From positions 186,001 to 250,000 of the forward strand of contig JANQOK010000016.1 of assembly GCA_028289645.1 (NCBI GenBank): a DNA stretch of 64,000 nt. Direction: 5' to 3'. Positions 17,509 through 28,977 of this stretch are shown piece by piece (positions within the stretch are counted from its first letter, which is position 1; each line of letters begins with the position of its first letter). The position numbers and the translations under genes are program-made. The stretch is from Anderseniella sp. (GTDB taxonomy: Bacteria > Pseudomonadota > Alphaproteobacteria > Rhizobiales > Aestuariivirgaceae). The notes below the pieces were generated by a model, which worked only from the letters and a program-made list of their open reading frames with translations, was not told the origin of the DNA and did not search any database.

Positions 17509-18831
17509 TCACTTCCCATAGACATATTCCGGCAGCCACAGCGCGATTTGCGGGAACACCATGACCAGCACCAGGGCCAGGACCATGACGCCGACAAACG
17601 GAATGATCGACCGGTAGATATCGGTCAGGCCGATTTCCGGCGGCGCCATGGCGCGCATCAGGAACAGGTTGTAGCCAAACGGCGGTGTCATGTAGGCGAT
17701 CTGGGTGGTGATGGTGTACAGCACGCCATACCAGACCAGGTCGAAACCCAGCGCCCCGACCAGCGGCACGTAAAGCGGCGCCACGATCACCAGCATGGCG
17801 GTGTCGTCGAGGAATGTGCCCATCAGGATGAACGACAGCTGCATCAGGATCAGGATCATCCACGGTTCGAGACCGAGCTGTTCGGTGAACAGGCTGTCGA
17901 TGGCCTTGACCGCGCCGAGGCCGTCGAACACAGCACCAAAGCCCAGCGCTGCCAGAATGATCCACATGAACATGCAGGAAATGCCGAGCGTCTGGCGCAC
18001 CGAGACCTCAAACACCTGCCTGGTCATGCGGCGTTTGAGGACGGCGGCCACGAAGGCGGTCATGGCACCGATGGCGGAGCTTTCCACCAGGCTGGTCCAG
18101 CCATTGACGAACGGCACCATCATGGCGGCGAAAATGCCCAGCGGCAGCAGGCCGGCGCGCAGCAGCTTCAGTTTCTCGTTCATCGGCATGTTGCGCTCTT
18201 CCGGCGGCAATGCGGGGCCAAGCTCCGGCTGCAGGCGGCAGCGCACGGTGATGTAGACGATGAACAGGGCCGCCATCATCAAGCCCGGCACAACGCCTGC
18301 CAGCCACAGCTGGCCGACCGGCTGGCGCGCGATCATGGCATACAGCACCAGCACCACCGACGGCGGCACCAGGATGCCGAGCGAGGAGCCGGCCTGCACC
18401 ACGCCGGTGACCATGCGCTTGTCATAGCCGCGGCGCAAAAGCTCCGGCAGAGCGATTGTCGCACCGATGGCCATGCCGGCGACAGACAGGCCATTCATGG
18501 CCGAGATCAGCACCATCAGGCCAATGGTGCCGATGGCCAGCCCGCCGCGAAGGCCGCCCATCCAGACATGGAACATGCGGTAGAGGTCGTCGGCGATCTT
18601 GGATTCCGACAGCACGTAGCCCATGAAAATGAACATCGGCAAAGTTAGCAGCGGATACCATTTCATCAGCTTCATGGCAGCGGCGAAGCCGATGTCGGAG
18701 CCGCCCGTTCCCCACAGGAACAGGGCCGCCATGACGGCCACGAAGCCAATGGCGCCGAACACCCGCTGCCCGGTCATGAGCATCAGCATCATGGTGGAGA
18801 ACATCAATATTGCGATCAGTTCCTGGGACAT
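17509..18831 (-). CDS. TRAP transporter large permease (DctM type)
   Basis: 440 residues with about 12 hydrophobic segments and typical DctM blocks (PLLTLPMFIFMGYVLSES, SLGILVPPSVVLVLYAMIARQ, GTFLDDTAMLVIVAPLYVPL). It forms the sodium-driven channel with the small subunit encoded just upstream. Its start is two bases past the stop of the small-subunit gene. A 126-base gap with a weak hairpin separates it from the binding protein. Confidence 0.93.
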   Translation of the reverse strand: MSQELIAILMFSTMMLMLMTGQRVFGAIGFVAVMAALFLWGTGGSDIGFAAAMKLMKWYPLLTLPMFIFMGYVLSESKIADDLYRMFHVWMGGLRGGLAIGTIGLMVLISAMNGLSVAGMAIGATIALPELLRRGYDKRMVTGVVQAGSSLGILVPPSVVLVLYAMIARQPVGQLWLAGVVPGLMMAALFIVYITVRCRLQPELGPALPPEERNMPMNEKLKLLRAGLLPLGIFAAMMVPFVNGWTSLVESSAIGAMTAFVAAVLKRRMTRQVFEVSVRQTLGISCMFMWIILAALGFGAVFDGLGAVKAIDSLFTEQLGLEPWMILILMQLSFILMGTFLDDTAMLVIVAPLYVPLVGALGFDLVWYGVLYTITTQIAYMTPPFGYNLFLMRAMAPPEIGLTDIYRSIIPFVGVMVLALVLVMVFPQIALWLPEYVYGK

Positions 18832-18833
18832 TG

Positions 18834-19340
18834 TCAGAGTTCAACCTCGCGAATGCGCGCAATGTCCTTGAAGAACTCCGAAATCGCCTGCAGCAGCATC
18901 AGCAATATGCCGACGCACATCAGTGACTTGATGGGCCACATATAGGGCCGCCAGATGGTTCGGCTGCGTTCCCAGTACTCGATGGAGTAGGCGGTGCTTT
19001 CAATGGCACCGTACAGCAGGACGCCGAGATAGGTGATCAGGCACATGATGGTGATGGCATCGAACCAGGCCTTCTTCCTGAGCGACCATTCACCGTAAAA
19101 CAGGTCCATGCGCACATTGGAACCGAGCTGGATCGAATACGGTCCGCCGAGGATGTAGTAGGCGACCATGGCGAACTGGGCCATCTCGAGCGTCCACAGT
19201 GACGGCCAGCCGGTTGCCTTGGAAATCGATGACCACAACAGGATCGAGATCATCACGAAGATGAAATACATGATGATCCGCCCGATGCGCCGGTTCACCG
19301 CGTCGACAATGCGGACATATGACCTGACGAATCCCGGCAT
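18834..19340 (-). CDS. TRAP transporter small permease (DctQ type)
   Basis: 168 residues with four membrane helices, including the usual WTLEMAQFAMVAYYILGGPYSI after helix 2 (read as two parts). ATG 19340 shares its A with the stop of the amidohydrolase gene (TGATG), and a GTG one codon upstream is also in frame. It pairs with the large permease that follows. Confidence 0.9.
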   Translation of the reverse strand: MPGFVRSYVRIVDAVNRRIGRIIMYFIFVMISILLWSSISKATGWPSLWTLEMAQFAMVAYYILGGPYSIQLGSNVRMDLFYGEWSLRKKAWFDAITIMCLITYLGVLLYGAIESTAYSIEYWERSRTIWRPYMWPIKSLMCVGILLMLLQAISEFFKDIARIREVEL

Positions 19341-20134
19341 CACACTTCCTCTCCTGGGATTGCAACACCCAGCTCGCGCAGGCCGGAGATGATCCAGCCG
19401 GACAATGTGGCGGCCATGGCATCCTGTTCGCGTGGCGTTTTGATCAGGTCGTTTCTTATCTCGATCATGACATTGTAGAGCCCGGCAGGAACCGCGTTTT
19501 CGCGCAGTGTGTGGGTGACGCCGTCTTCAGGACCGTAGGGCTCATTGCGGCGCACGTCCAGCGAGGTGTGCCAGTGGGTATTCATCAGCATGGCGTCGGC
19601 AAGGCGGGCGTCGGAGTCATGCAGAATGCCCAGTTCCACGTCACGTGCAACGCCATCATAGACGGGTGTGAAGCTGTGAATGGTGACGATGACAGCCGGG
19701 CCCTCGGCTGCGGCAATGACGCTGGCAAGGCTTGCCCGGAACGGTTCGTAGACCAGCGCAATCCGGGCTTCGCGTTGCGCAGGCGCCAGATTTCGGTTGC
19801 CGGGAATGTCGAATATCTCACTTCGTTCCGGCACGGCGCCGGCAGCGGCGGGCGGGCGGTTGCAGTCGTAAACCAGACGCGAGATCTGGCTGGCGACCAG
19901 TACCGCGTCCAGCCTTTCGCTGATACCCTCAGCCACCTTCATGGCGCCGGGATCCCAGGCGACATGGCTTTTCAGGGTCTCTGCATCCAGCCCCAGAGAA
20001 TTCAGTTCAGCGGGAACGAAACAGGATGCGTGTTCGCACACCACGATCACCGGAGAGGCGCCATCGCGATTGACCACGAGCGGTTGCGGCGCTGTGAATG
20101 CACCTTCTTGAGCCTGCACTGCCGCTTGTGTCAC
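19340..20134 (-). CDS. N-formylglutamate amidohydrolase family protein
   Basis: 264 residues of the FGase (HutG-type) family: VVCEHASCFVPAEL near residue 32, SHVAWDPGA, SRLVYDCNRPP and VTIHSFTPVYDG, which hold the zinc ligands and substrate groups. The known reaction frees glutamate from N-formylglutamate. There are no histidine-utilisation genes here; instead it heads an operon with a glutamylating ligase, so a role in releasing glutamate from a glutamylated product is a tempting but untested reading. It is the first gene of the operon and is divergent from the RpiR regulator. Confidence 0.88.
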   Translation of the reverse strand: MTQAAVQAQEGAFTAPQPLVVNRDGASPVIVVCEHASCFVPAELNSLGLDAETLKSHVAWDPGAMKVAEGISERLDAVLVASQISRLVYDCNRPPAAAGAVPERSEIFDIPGNRNLAPAQREARIALVYEPFRASLASVIAAAEGPAVIVTIHSFTPVYDGVARDVELGILHDSDARLADAMLMNTHWHTSLDVRRNEPYGPEDGVTHTLRENAVPAGLYNVMIEIRNDLIKTPREQDAMAATLSGWIISGLRELGVAIPGEEV

Positions 20135-20149
20135 GATCCGACCTCTCCC

Positions 20150-20167
20150 AAACTGAAAAAATTTTTA
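20150..20167. promoter_or_regulatory. Candidate RpiR operator region
   Basis: The 125-base gap between the amidohydrolase and RpiR genes holds an AT-rich palindrome (GAAAAAATTTTT core, 20154-20165), with a second TTTC-T-GAAA repeat near 20194. RpiR-type regulators bind such GAAA/TTTC inverted repeats. Which half-sites are used is not clear. Confidence 0.35.
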
Positions 20168-20259
20168 CACACCATGCAGCTTTGTCAACAGAATTTCTGA
20201 AAATGTTTCTTCTAATGACATCGGCTTGTGTTTAGGCTTTCAAAACCGGAGGTCGGGAT

Positions 20260-21132
20260 TTGGCTCAAAAATCAGCAAGCGTTACAGATCTGCTGACAGA
20301 AAAATTTGACAGCTTCACCCGCGCGGAACGGCAACTGGCCGGTTCGCTGCAGGAAAACTATCCGGTATCCGGGCTTGGCAGCATCACCAGCGTCGCCGGC
20401 AAGGCCGGGGTTTCCGCCCCCACAGTTGCCCGGCTGGTCCAGAAGCTGGGATTTGCCGGCTTCGCCGAGTTTCAGGCCAGCCTGCGCGACGAACTGGAAG
20501 CGCGCATCTCCAACCCGATCGCCAAGCATGACAGCTGGGCGGGCAAGGCGCCGACGGAACATATTCTCAATCGGTTCACCGATGCCGTGCTGGACAATAT
20601 CCGGCAGTCGCTGGCCCCGATCGATCACCAGGCATTTGACCGGACCTGCGACCTTCTGGCCGACACCGAACGGCACCTGTTCATCGCCGGCGGCCGCATC
20701 ACCCGCATGATGGCGGACTATTTTTTCCTGCACATGCAGGTCATCCGCCCTGGTGTCACCAATATCCAGTCGATCTCGAACGCATGGCCGCACTACCTGT
20801 TGAACATGAAGCAGGGCGACGTGCTGGCGCTGTTCGACATTCGTCGCTACGAAAACTCGACATTGCGCCTGGCCGAAATGGCAAAGGAGCGTGGTGCCCA
20901 CATCATCCTGTTCACCGATCAGTGGCGCTCGCCGGTCGACAAGATCGCCGACTACAGCTTTGGCGTGCATGTGGAAGTGCCGTCGGCCTGGGACTCGTCG
21001 GCTGCCACCCTGCTGCTGATCGAGACCATGATCGCGTCCATTGAAACCCGTACCTGGAGTGACACCAGAGACCGCATGCAGACCCTGGAGGAGATGTTTG
21101 ACCGCACGCGCTTCTTCCGGAAATTCAAGTAG
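20260..21132 (+). CDS. RpiR-family transcriptional regulator
   Basis: 290 residues. The N-terminal HTH_6 domain (FTRAERQLAGSLQENYP, then SVAGKAGVSAPTVARLVQKLG) is followed by a SIS sugar-phosphate-type domain (LFIAGGRITRMMADYFFLH; DVLALFDIRRYENSTLRLAEMA). The start is TTG 20260, eight bases after GGAGG. It is divergent from the TRAP/GS operon and very probably controls it. The SIS domain in this subgroup senses small organic ligands and not only sugar phosphates. The glycine riboswitch and gcv genes follow on the same strand. Confidence 0.9.
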   Translation: MAQKSASVTDLLTEKFDSFTRAERQLAGSLQENYPVSGLGSITSVAGKAGVSAPTVARLVQKLGFAGFAEFQASLRDELEARISNPIAKHDSWAGKAPTEHILNRFTDAVLDNIRQSLAPIDHQAFDRTCDLLADTERHLFIAGGRITRMMADYFFLHMQVIRPGVTNIQSISNAWPHYLLNMKQGDVLALFDIRRYENSTLRLAEMAKERGAHIILFTDQWRSPVDKIADYSFGVHVEVPSAWDSSAATLLLIETMIASIETRTWSDTRDRMQTLEEMFDRTRFFRKFK

Positions 21133-21221
21133 TTCACACCGGCACTATCCCACAATGTGGAAGCGATTTGACTTTTTGGGCGGAAGCAGGCACACATTGC
21201 CGCACTTTCGTACCACCCTGC

Positions 21222-21397
21222 GGGAGAGCTCGGGCTGAAATGCCCGGCGCCGAAGGAGCAACCGCCCCGGAAACTCTCAGGCAAAAGGACCGCAGGGACG
21301 GCACATCTCTGGAGAGCAGTGGCGCAAATGCCACTCACCGAAGGGCGTAAGCTGGCCGAGACAGCCAGTGAAATCTCTCAGGTAACGGACAGAGGGG
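21222..21397 (+). promoter_or_regulatory. Tandem glycine riboswitch
   Basis: Two glycine aptamers in a row. The first shows GCGCCGAAGGAGCAA, then CTCTCAGGCAAAAGGACCG; the second shows CTCACCGAAGGGCGTAAG and CTCTCAGGTAACGGACAGAG. Between them is the short CTCTGGAGAGC linker stem. The gcvT start is 69 bases downstream. Glycine binding normally switches on the cleavage system. Confidence 0.95.
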
Positions 21398-21465
21398 GCG
21401 CATGTGAGCGGCAACAACGGTCGTGACGCATGTGCAACCTTTGAGAGCGAGCCGGGAGATGGAAA

Positions 21466-22602
21466 TTGTCTGACAGCGAAACACCGCAAGACCTGAAAAC
21501 CACACCGCTGAGCGCAGAGCATGAAGCGCTCGGAGCGCGCATGGTGCCGTTTGCCGGCTACCTGATGCCGGTGCAGTACCCGGCCGGCATCCTGGCCGAA
21601 CACACCCATACCCGCGACAAGGCCGGGCTGTTCGATGTCTCACACATGGGACAGGCGTGGCTCAAAGGCCCTGATCATGAAACCACAGCTGCCGCGCTGG
21701 AAGAACTGGTGCCGGCCGACATCAGGTCGCTAGAGCCGGGCCGGCAGCGCTATACGCAACTGCTGAACGATGACGGCGGCATCATCGATGACCTGATGGT
21801 ATCGCGTTCCGCCTATCCCGGCACCGAAGGCCGGCTGTACCTGGTGGTCAACGCGTCGCGCAAGGCGATTGACTTTGCCCACCTGAAATCCCGCCTGCCT
21901 GACAGCATAGAAATTGAGGAACTGCCGCAGTGGGCACTGCTGGCCCTGCAGGGCCCACGGGCAGAAGCAGCCCTGGAAACCATTATTCCCGGCGTTGCCG
22001 CGCTGGCGTTCATGCAGGGCGCCCCGTTCGAATTTGACGGCGCCGCCATTTACGCCACCCGGTCCGGCTATACCGGCGAAGACGGCTATGAGATCACTGT
22101 CCGCAACGAGCACGCGAAAGGCCTGTGGCAGGCCCTGCTGGCCCACCCGGACGTCATGCCGATCGGACTTGGCGCCCGCGACTCCCTGCGCCTGGAGGCC
22201 GGCCTGTCCCTGTACGGCCACGAGCTCGACGAAACGGTGTCACCGGTTGAAGCCAGCCTGTTGTGGTCGATCCCGAAACAGCGCCGTGCCGAGGGCGGGT
22301 TCCCCGGTGCCGCACGGATTCAGCGTGAAATCGCCGATGGTGCTGCCCGCAAAATCGCCGGCATCAAGCCCGAGGGCCGTGCGCCGGCCAGGGACGGCAC
22401 CGTGATCATGTCCGGCGGCAAGGAAGTCGGTGTCATCACCTCGGGCGGGTTCGGCCCGTCAGCCGGTGGTCCGGTGGCACTCGGCTTCGTGCCGCCCGAG
22501 CTGGCCAAGCCTGGCCAGGCACTCGACCTCATGGTGCGCGGCAAGGCCCTGCCGGCCGAGATCGTCAAACTGCCCTTCGTGGCCAAGTCATTCAAACGAT
22601 AG
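21466..22602 (+). CDS. gcvT: Glycine cleavage system T protein (aminomethyltransferase)
   Basis: 378 residues. It moves the aminomethyl group from lipoyl-H protein to tetrahydrofolate and frees ammonia. Folate-site marks are FDVSHMGQ near residue 58 and RSGYTGEDGYEI near 200; the C-terminal barrel has PSAGGPVALGFVP. The start is TTG 21466 after GGGAGATGG. It is first in the gcvTHP operon under the riboswitch, in the order typical for alphaproteobacteria. Confidence 0.96.
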   Translation: MSDSETPQDLKTTPLSAEHEALGARMVPFAGYLMPVQYPAGILAEHTHTRDKAGLFDVSHMGQAWLKGPDHETTAAALEELVPADIRSLEPGRQRYTQLLNDDGGIIDDLMVSRSAYPGTEGRLYLVVNASRKAIDFAHLKSRLPDSIEIEELPQWALLALQGPRAEAALETIIPGVAALAFMQGAPFEFDGAAIYATRSGYTGEDGYEITVRNEHAKGLWQALLAHPDVMPIGLGARDSLRLEAGLSLYGHELDETVSPVEASLLWSIPKQRRAEGGFPGAARIQREIADGAARKIAGIKPEGRAPARDGTVIMSGGKEVGVITSGGFGPSAGGPVALGFVPPELAKPGQALDLMVRGKALPAEIVKLPFVAKSFKR

Positions 22603-22647
22603 CTGTAATCAAACGAAAGATAACTATTCAAACTGGAGGAATACCCA

Positions 22648-23025
22648 ATGAGCGACGTGAAATATTCAAAAGAGCACGAGTGGATCAGCGTTGACGGTGA
22701 TGTGGCAACCATCGGCATCACCAAGCATGCCGCGGAACAGCTCGGCGATCTGGTGTTTGTCGAACTGCCAGCCGTCGGCAAGACAGTGGCGCCCGGCGAC
22801 GAAGCCGCGGTTGTCGAAAGCGTCAAGGCCGCCAGCGAGGTTTACGCGCCTCTTTCCGGCGAAGTGGTGGAAGTCAATTCGGTGCTGGAAGGCGAACCGG
22901 GCAAGGTCAACGAGGCACCGGAAGGCGAAGGCTGGTTCCTGAAGCTGAAACTGTCGTCACCGTCTGAACTGGACGGGCTGATGGACGAGGCCGCCTACAA
23001 CGCGTTTGTGGAAGAACAGGGCTGA
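22648..23025 (+). CDS. gcvH: Glycine cleavage system H protein
   Basis: 125 residues, full length. The lipoylated lysine is Lys60 in [19 protein letters not shown]. It shuttles the aminomethyl group between P and T proteins. CTGGAGGAATACCC precedes the ATG, a strong ribosome site. It lies 45 bases after gcvT. Confidence 0.97.
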   Translation: MSDVKYSKEHEWISVDGDVATIGITKHAAEQLGDLVFVELPAVGKTVAPGDEAAVVESVKAASEVYAPLSGEVVEVNSVLEGEPGKVNEAPEGEGWFLKLKLSSPSELDGLMDEAAYNAFVEEQG

Positions 23026-23077
23026 ACCCCTGCATCAAGGCTCCCACCCACCATTGCAATAACGGACGATCCTGATC

Positions 23078-25984
<2,907 letters not shown>

Positions 25985-25987
25985 CGC

Positions 25988-27193
25988 CTAAACCCGCTCC
26001 ACCGCGCAGGCTATGCCCTGGCCTACGCCGATGCACATGGTGGCCAGAGCCAGCTTACCGCCGGTTTCGCCCAGTTCCAGCGCGGCGCTGCCGGCTATGC
26101 GGGTGCCGGACATGCCGAGGGGGTGGCCGATGGCGATGGCGCCGCCATTGGGGTTTATGTGCTCGCCGTCGTCCGGCAGGCCCAGTTGCCGCAGCACGGC
26201 TAACCCTTGCGCGGCGAATGCCTCGTTCAGTTCGACCACATCAAAGTCCGCCGGCTTGATGCCGAGACGGCCGCACAGTTTCTGCGTGGCCGGAACCGGG
26301 CCGATGCCCATGATACGCGGGGCAACGCCCGCGGTGGCGCCGCCGAGAATACGCGCCACCGGCGTCAGGCCATGGCGCTTTGCCGCTTCCTCGGACGCGA
26401 TGATCATGGCTGCCGAGCCATCATTGACGCCCGACGCATTGCCTGCTGTCACACTGCCGCCGTCGCGAAACGGCGCTTTTAGCTTGGCCAGTTGCTCAGG
26501 TGTCGTATCCGGACGCGGGTGCTCGTCGGTGTCGACGACAATGTCGTCGCCGCGGCGCTGCGGAATGGTCACCGGGGTGATTTCCTTGGCGAACCGGCCC
26601 GAGGCCAGCGCCTTGCCAGCCTTGACCTGCGAACGCAGCGCAAAGGCGTCCTGGTCCTCGCGCGACACCTGGTAGTCCTCGGCGACGTTTTCCGCCGTTT
26701 CAGGCATGGAATCGACGCCGTACTGCTGCTTCATCAGCTTGTTGACGAAGCGCCAGCCGATGGTGGTGTCATAGATTTCCGCCTTGCGCGAAAACGCCGT
26801 GTCGGCCTTGGGCATCACGAACGGCGCCCGGCTCATGGATTCAACGCCGCCGGCAATGCCGATGTCGGCGTCGCCGGACCTGATGGCGCGGGCTACGGTC
26901 AGCATGGCGTCCATGCCGGAGCCGCACAGCCGGTTGATGGTCGCACCCGGCACCGTGTCGGGCAGGCCGGCCAGCAGCAACGACATGCGCGCCACGTTGC
27001 GGTTGTCCTCACCGGCCTGGTTGGCGCAGCCATAGATCACATCATCGATGGCGGCCCAGTCGACCGAGGCATTGCGCTGCATCAGAGCTTTCAGCGGCAC
27101 CGCGCCGAGGTCGTCGGTGCGCACGCCCGACAGCGCACCGCCGAAGCGGCCGATGGGCGTGCGTACGTAATCGCAGATGAACGCCTCGGGCAT
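25988..27193 (-). CDS. Acetyl-CoA acetyltransferase / 3-oxoadipyl-CoA-type thiolase
   Basis: 401 residues. The acyl-accepting cysteine is in INRLCGSGMDA (about residue 89), the base histidine in IAIGHPLGMSG, and the second cysteine in TMCIGVGQG. The YGCANQAGEDNRNVARM block is typical of PcaF-like thiolases, but no other pca genes are near, so a general beta-oxidation or ketothiolase role is possible. It starts six bases after bioY's stop and is likely in one operon with it. Confidence 0.92.
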   Translation of the reverse strand: MPEAFICDYVRTPIGRFGGALSGVRTDDLGAVPLKALMQRNASVDWAAIDDVIYGCANQAGEDNRNVARMSLLLAGLPDTVPGATINRLCGSGMDAMLTVARAIRSGDADIGIAGGVESMSRAPFVMPKADTAFSRKAEIYDTTIGWRFVNKLMKQQYGVDSMPETAENVAEDYQVSREDQDAFALRSQVKAGKALASGRFAKEITPVTIPQRRGDDIVVDTDEHPRPDTTPEQLAKLKAPFRDGGSVTAGNASGVNDGSAAMIIASEEAAKRHGLTPVARILGGATAGVAPRIMGIGPVPATQKLCGRLGIKPADFDVVELNEAFAAQGLAVLRQLGLPDDGEHINPNGGAIAIGHPLGMSGTRIAGSAALELGETGGKLALATMCIGVGQGIACAVERV

Positions 27194-27199
27194 GATGGT

Positions 27200-27796
27200 T
27201 CAGCCCTTCGCCGACAGCCACTTCCACACGGCCGGGAAGACCAGCGCAGCCAGCACGATCTTCACCGCATCACCGAGCACGAACGGATACAGGCCGAACA
27301 CAAGCGCCTTTTCGACGCCGATCAGATAGCTCAGCCAGGCCAGCCCGAACGCATAGAGCACGATGGTGCCCGCCGTCATCGCCAGCACCATGGTCACCAC
27401 ATTGCGGTCGAAGCCGCGCTCCGCCAGCCAGCCGGTAACACCAGCAGCGAACAGGAAACCGATCAGATAGCCACCGGTTGGGCCAGCCATGTAAGCCAGG
27501 CCGAGACCCTTTTCAGGTGTACCGGTGAACACCGGCAGACCAAATGCGCCTTCCAGCAGGTACAGCGCGACGGTTGCCATGCCGAGACGCCAGCCGAAGG
27601 CAGCACCAATGCCCATCACCGCAAACGGCTGCATGGTCATCGGCACCGGCCAGAACGGCACCGCGATCTTGGCGGACACCCACAACAGCAGCGAACCTGC
27701 AATGGCCAGCAGCACCATGCGCGCAGCACTGAGACGGCCATTATCACCGAGCAGAGTGCCGGCAAGTGTCGGGGAGGTGGCGGAAAGTGCGGTCAT
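27200..27796 (-). CDS. bioY: Biotin transporter BioY
   Basis: 198 residues with six membrane helices. The family core is VPFWPVPMTMQPFAV and YLLEGAFGLPVFTG, then MAGPTGGYLIGFLFAA. BioY is the substrate-binding S component for biotin and can work alone or with an ECF module; no bioM/bioN is adjacent. ATG 27796 agrees with the family start; an open frame of 140 codons upstream is not coding. I found no clear BioR box (TTATMKATAA) upstream. Confidence 0.92.
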   Translation of the reverse strand: MTALSATSPTLAGTLLGDNGRLSAARMVLLAIAGSLLLWVSAKIAVPFWPVPMTMQPFAVMGIGAAFGWRLGMATVALYLLEGAFGLPVFTGTPEKGLGLAYMAGPTGGYLIGFLFAAGVTGWLAERGFDRNVVTMVLAMTAGTIVLYAFGLAWLSYLIGVEKALVFGLYPFVLGDAVKIVLAALVFPAVWKWLSAKG

Positions 27797-27883
27797 GTCG
27801 GGAGTACCCTTCTGCAGAGTTTGACGGATGTGAATTGCTGGTCCATGGGTATATTTGCGTTTTGGCGCCGCCGCAACAGGACA

Positions 27884-28819
27884 ATGTGTATACCTACTAT
27901 GACCGAGTTGAGTTTCGACAAGGATTTTGACGCAATGCCCGGCGCGTGTGTCCGGTTGAGCGATAAGATCCGCCGGGTCACCTGCAACAATCCCGGCCCG
28001 TTCACCTTCAAGGGCACCAATTCCTATGTTGTCGGCACCGGCCAGGTCGCGATTATCGACCCGGGCCCGGAAGACGAAGACCAATTGGCCGCTCTGCTCG
28101 ACGCGGTGCGCGGTGAAACCGTCACCCACATCGTCATCACCCACACCCACCGCGACCACTCGCCGCTGACCGGCAGGCTGCAGCAGGCAACCGGCGCCAG
28201 GACCTACGGGTACGGCCCGCACGGCTCAGGCCGGCCGGCCAAGGCGATCACCTCAGGCGACATCACGCTGGATGCCGCCGGGGACCATGAATTTCACCCC
28301 GACGTCGAGGTGGCCCATGGCGACATCATCGAAGGTCAAGGCTGGTCGCTGGAAAGCGTGTTCACACCGGGCCATTGCTCCAACCACATGGCGTTCGCAC
28401 TGAACGAGGAGCAGACGCTGTTTTGCGGCGATCATGTCATGGCCTGGTCGACGTCCGTGATCGCGCCGCCCGACGGGCACATGGCGGATTATTTCTCCTC
28501 GCTGCGCACCCTGATGGAACGCAGCCAGGACCGGCTTTACCTGCCCGGGCACGGTCCGGCAAAACAGAATCCGCAGCGTTTCGCCCGGGCATTTCTCGCC
28601 CATCGGCAAATGCGTGAAAAGGCGGTGCTGCAGCAGATCAAGTCAGGCGAGCGGACCATCATGGGCGTGGTGAGGAAAGTCTATTCCGGCATCGATGCCA
28701 AGCTGCACGCCGCAGCCGCCTTGTCGACGCTCGCCCATGTTGAGCACCTGATCGAGCAAAACCTGGTCATGGCGCACGGCGAGCTGTCGCTGGACACCGA
28801 CTATGAGGCGGTTGGTTAG
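27884..28819 (+). CDS. Metallo-beta-lactamase-fold hydrolase
   Basis: About 311 residues. The zinc motif is HTHRDHSP, with later ligands in TPGHCSNHMAF, CGDHVMAWS and LPGHGP. The C-terminus has a small winged-helix-like domain (ERTIMGVVRKVYSGIDAKLHAAA), as in the LACTB2-like group. Members cleave thioesters or nucleic acids; the exact substrate is open. The start could be ATG 27884 or 27899, neither with a strong ribosome site. A very long frame upstream of it is antisense to bioY and the thiolase and was not used. Confidence 0.9.
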   Translation: MCIPTMTELSFDKDFDAMPGACVRLSDKIRRVTCNNPGPFTFKGTNSYVVGTGQVAIIDPGPEDEDQLAALLDAVRGETVTHIVITHTHRDHSPLTGRLQQATGARTYGYGPHGSGRPAKAITSGDITLDAAGDHEFHPDVEVAHGDIIEGQGWSLESVFTPGHCSNHMAFALNEEQTLFCGDHVMAWSTSVIAPPDGHMADYFSSLRTLMERSQDRLYLPGHGPAKQNPQRFARAFLAHRQMREKAVLQQIKSGERTIMGVVRKVYSGIDAKLHAAAALSTLAHVEHLIEQNLVMAHGELSLDTDYEAVG

Positions 28820-28853
28820 AAGGCCGGGTAGACCATATCAGTCCCACACCACC

Positions 28854-28938
28854 GTCACCCCAGCGCAGGCTGGGGTCCAATACAACAATAAACACGAGTA
28901 TGGGTTGAAGGATGGATTCCAGCCTTCGCTGGAATGAC
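28854..28938. repeat. REP-like double-hairpin intergenic repeat
   Basis: Two hairpins in opposite arrangement: CCCAGC-GCA-GGCTGGG-type at 28858-28875 and TTCCAGC-CTTC-GCTGGAA at 28917-28934, bounded by GTCA and TGAC. This matches the palindromic repeats commonly scattered between genes in proteobacterial genomes. It lies between convergent genes and may help end both transcripts. Confidence 0.7.
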
Positions 28939-28977
28939 GTTTTTCAAAACCCCTCCACGCCACATGGTCTCGATGCC

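Noticed and set aside
17548-18648. 366-codon open frame opposite the TRAP large permease
   Set aside because: Antisense to DctM; the product is rich in His, Gln and Arg without any domain, a typical artefact.
26492-27883. Very long open frame on the + strand before the metallo-hydrolase gene
   Set aside because: It is antisense to the thiolase and bioY genes, which have clear motifs; the residues are Arg/His/Gly-rich as expected for a shadow frame in GC-rich DNA.
27797-27883. BioR operator upstream of bioY
   Set aside because: No TTATMKATAA-like sequence could be found.
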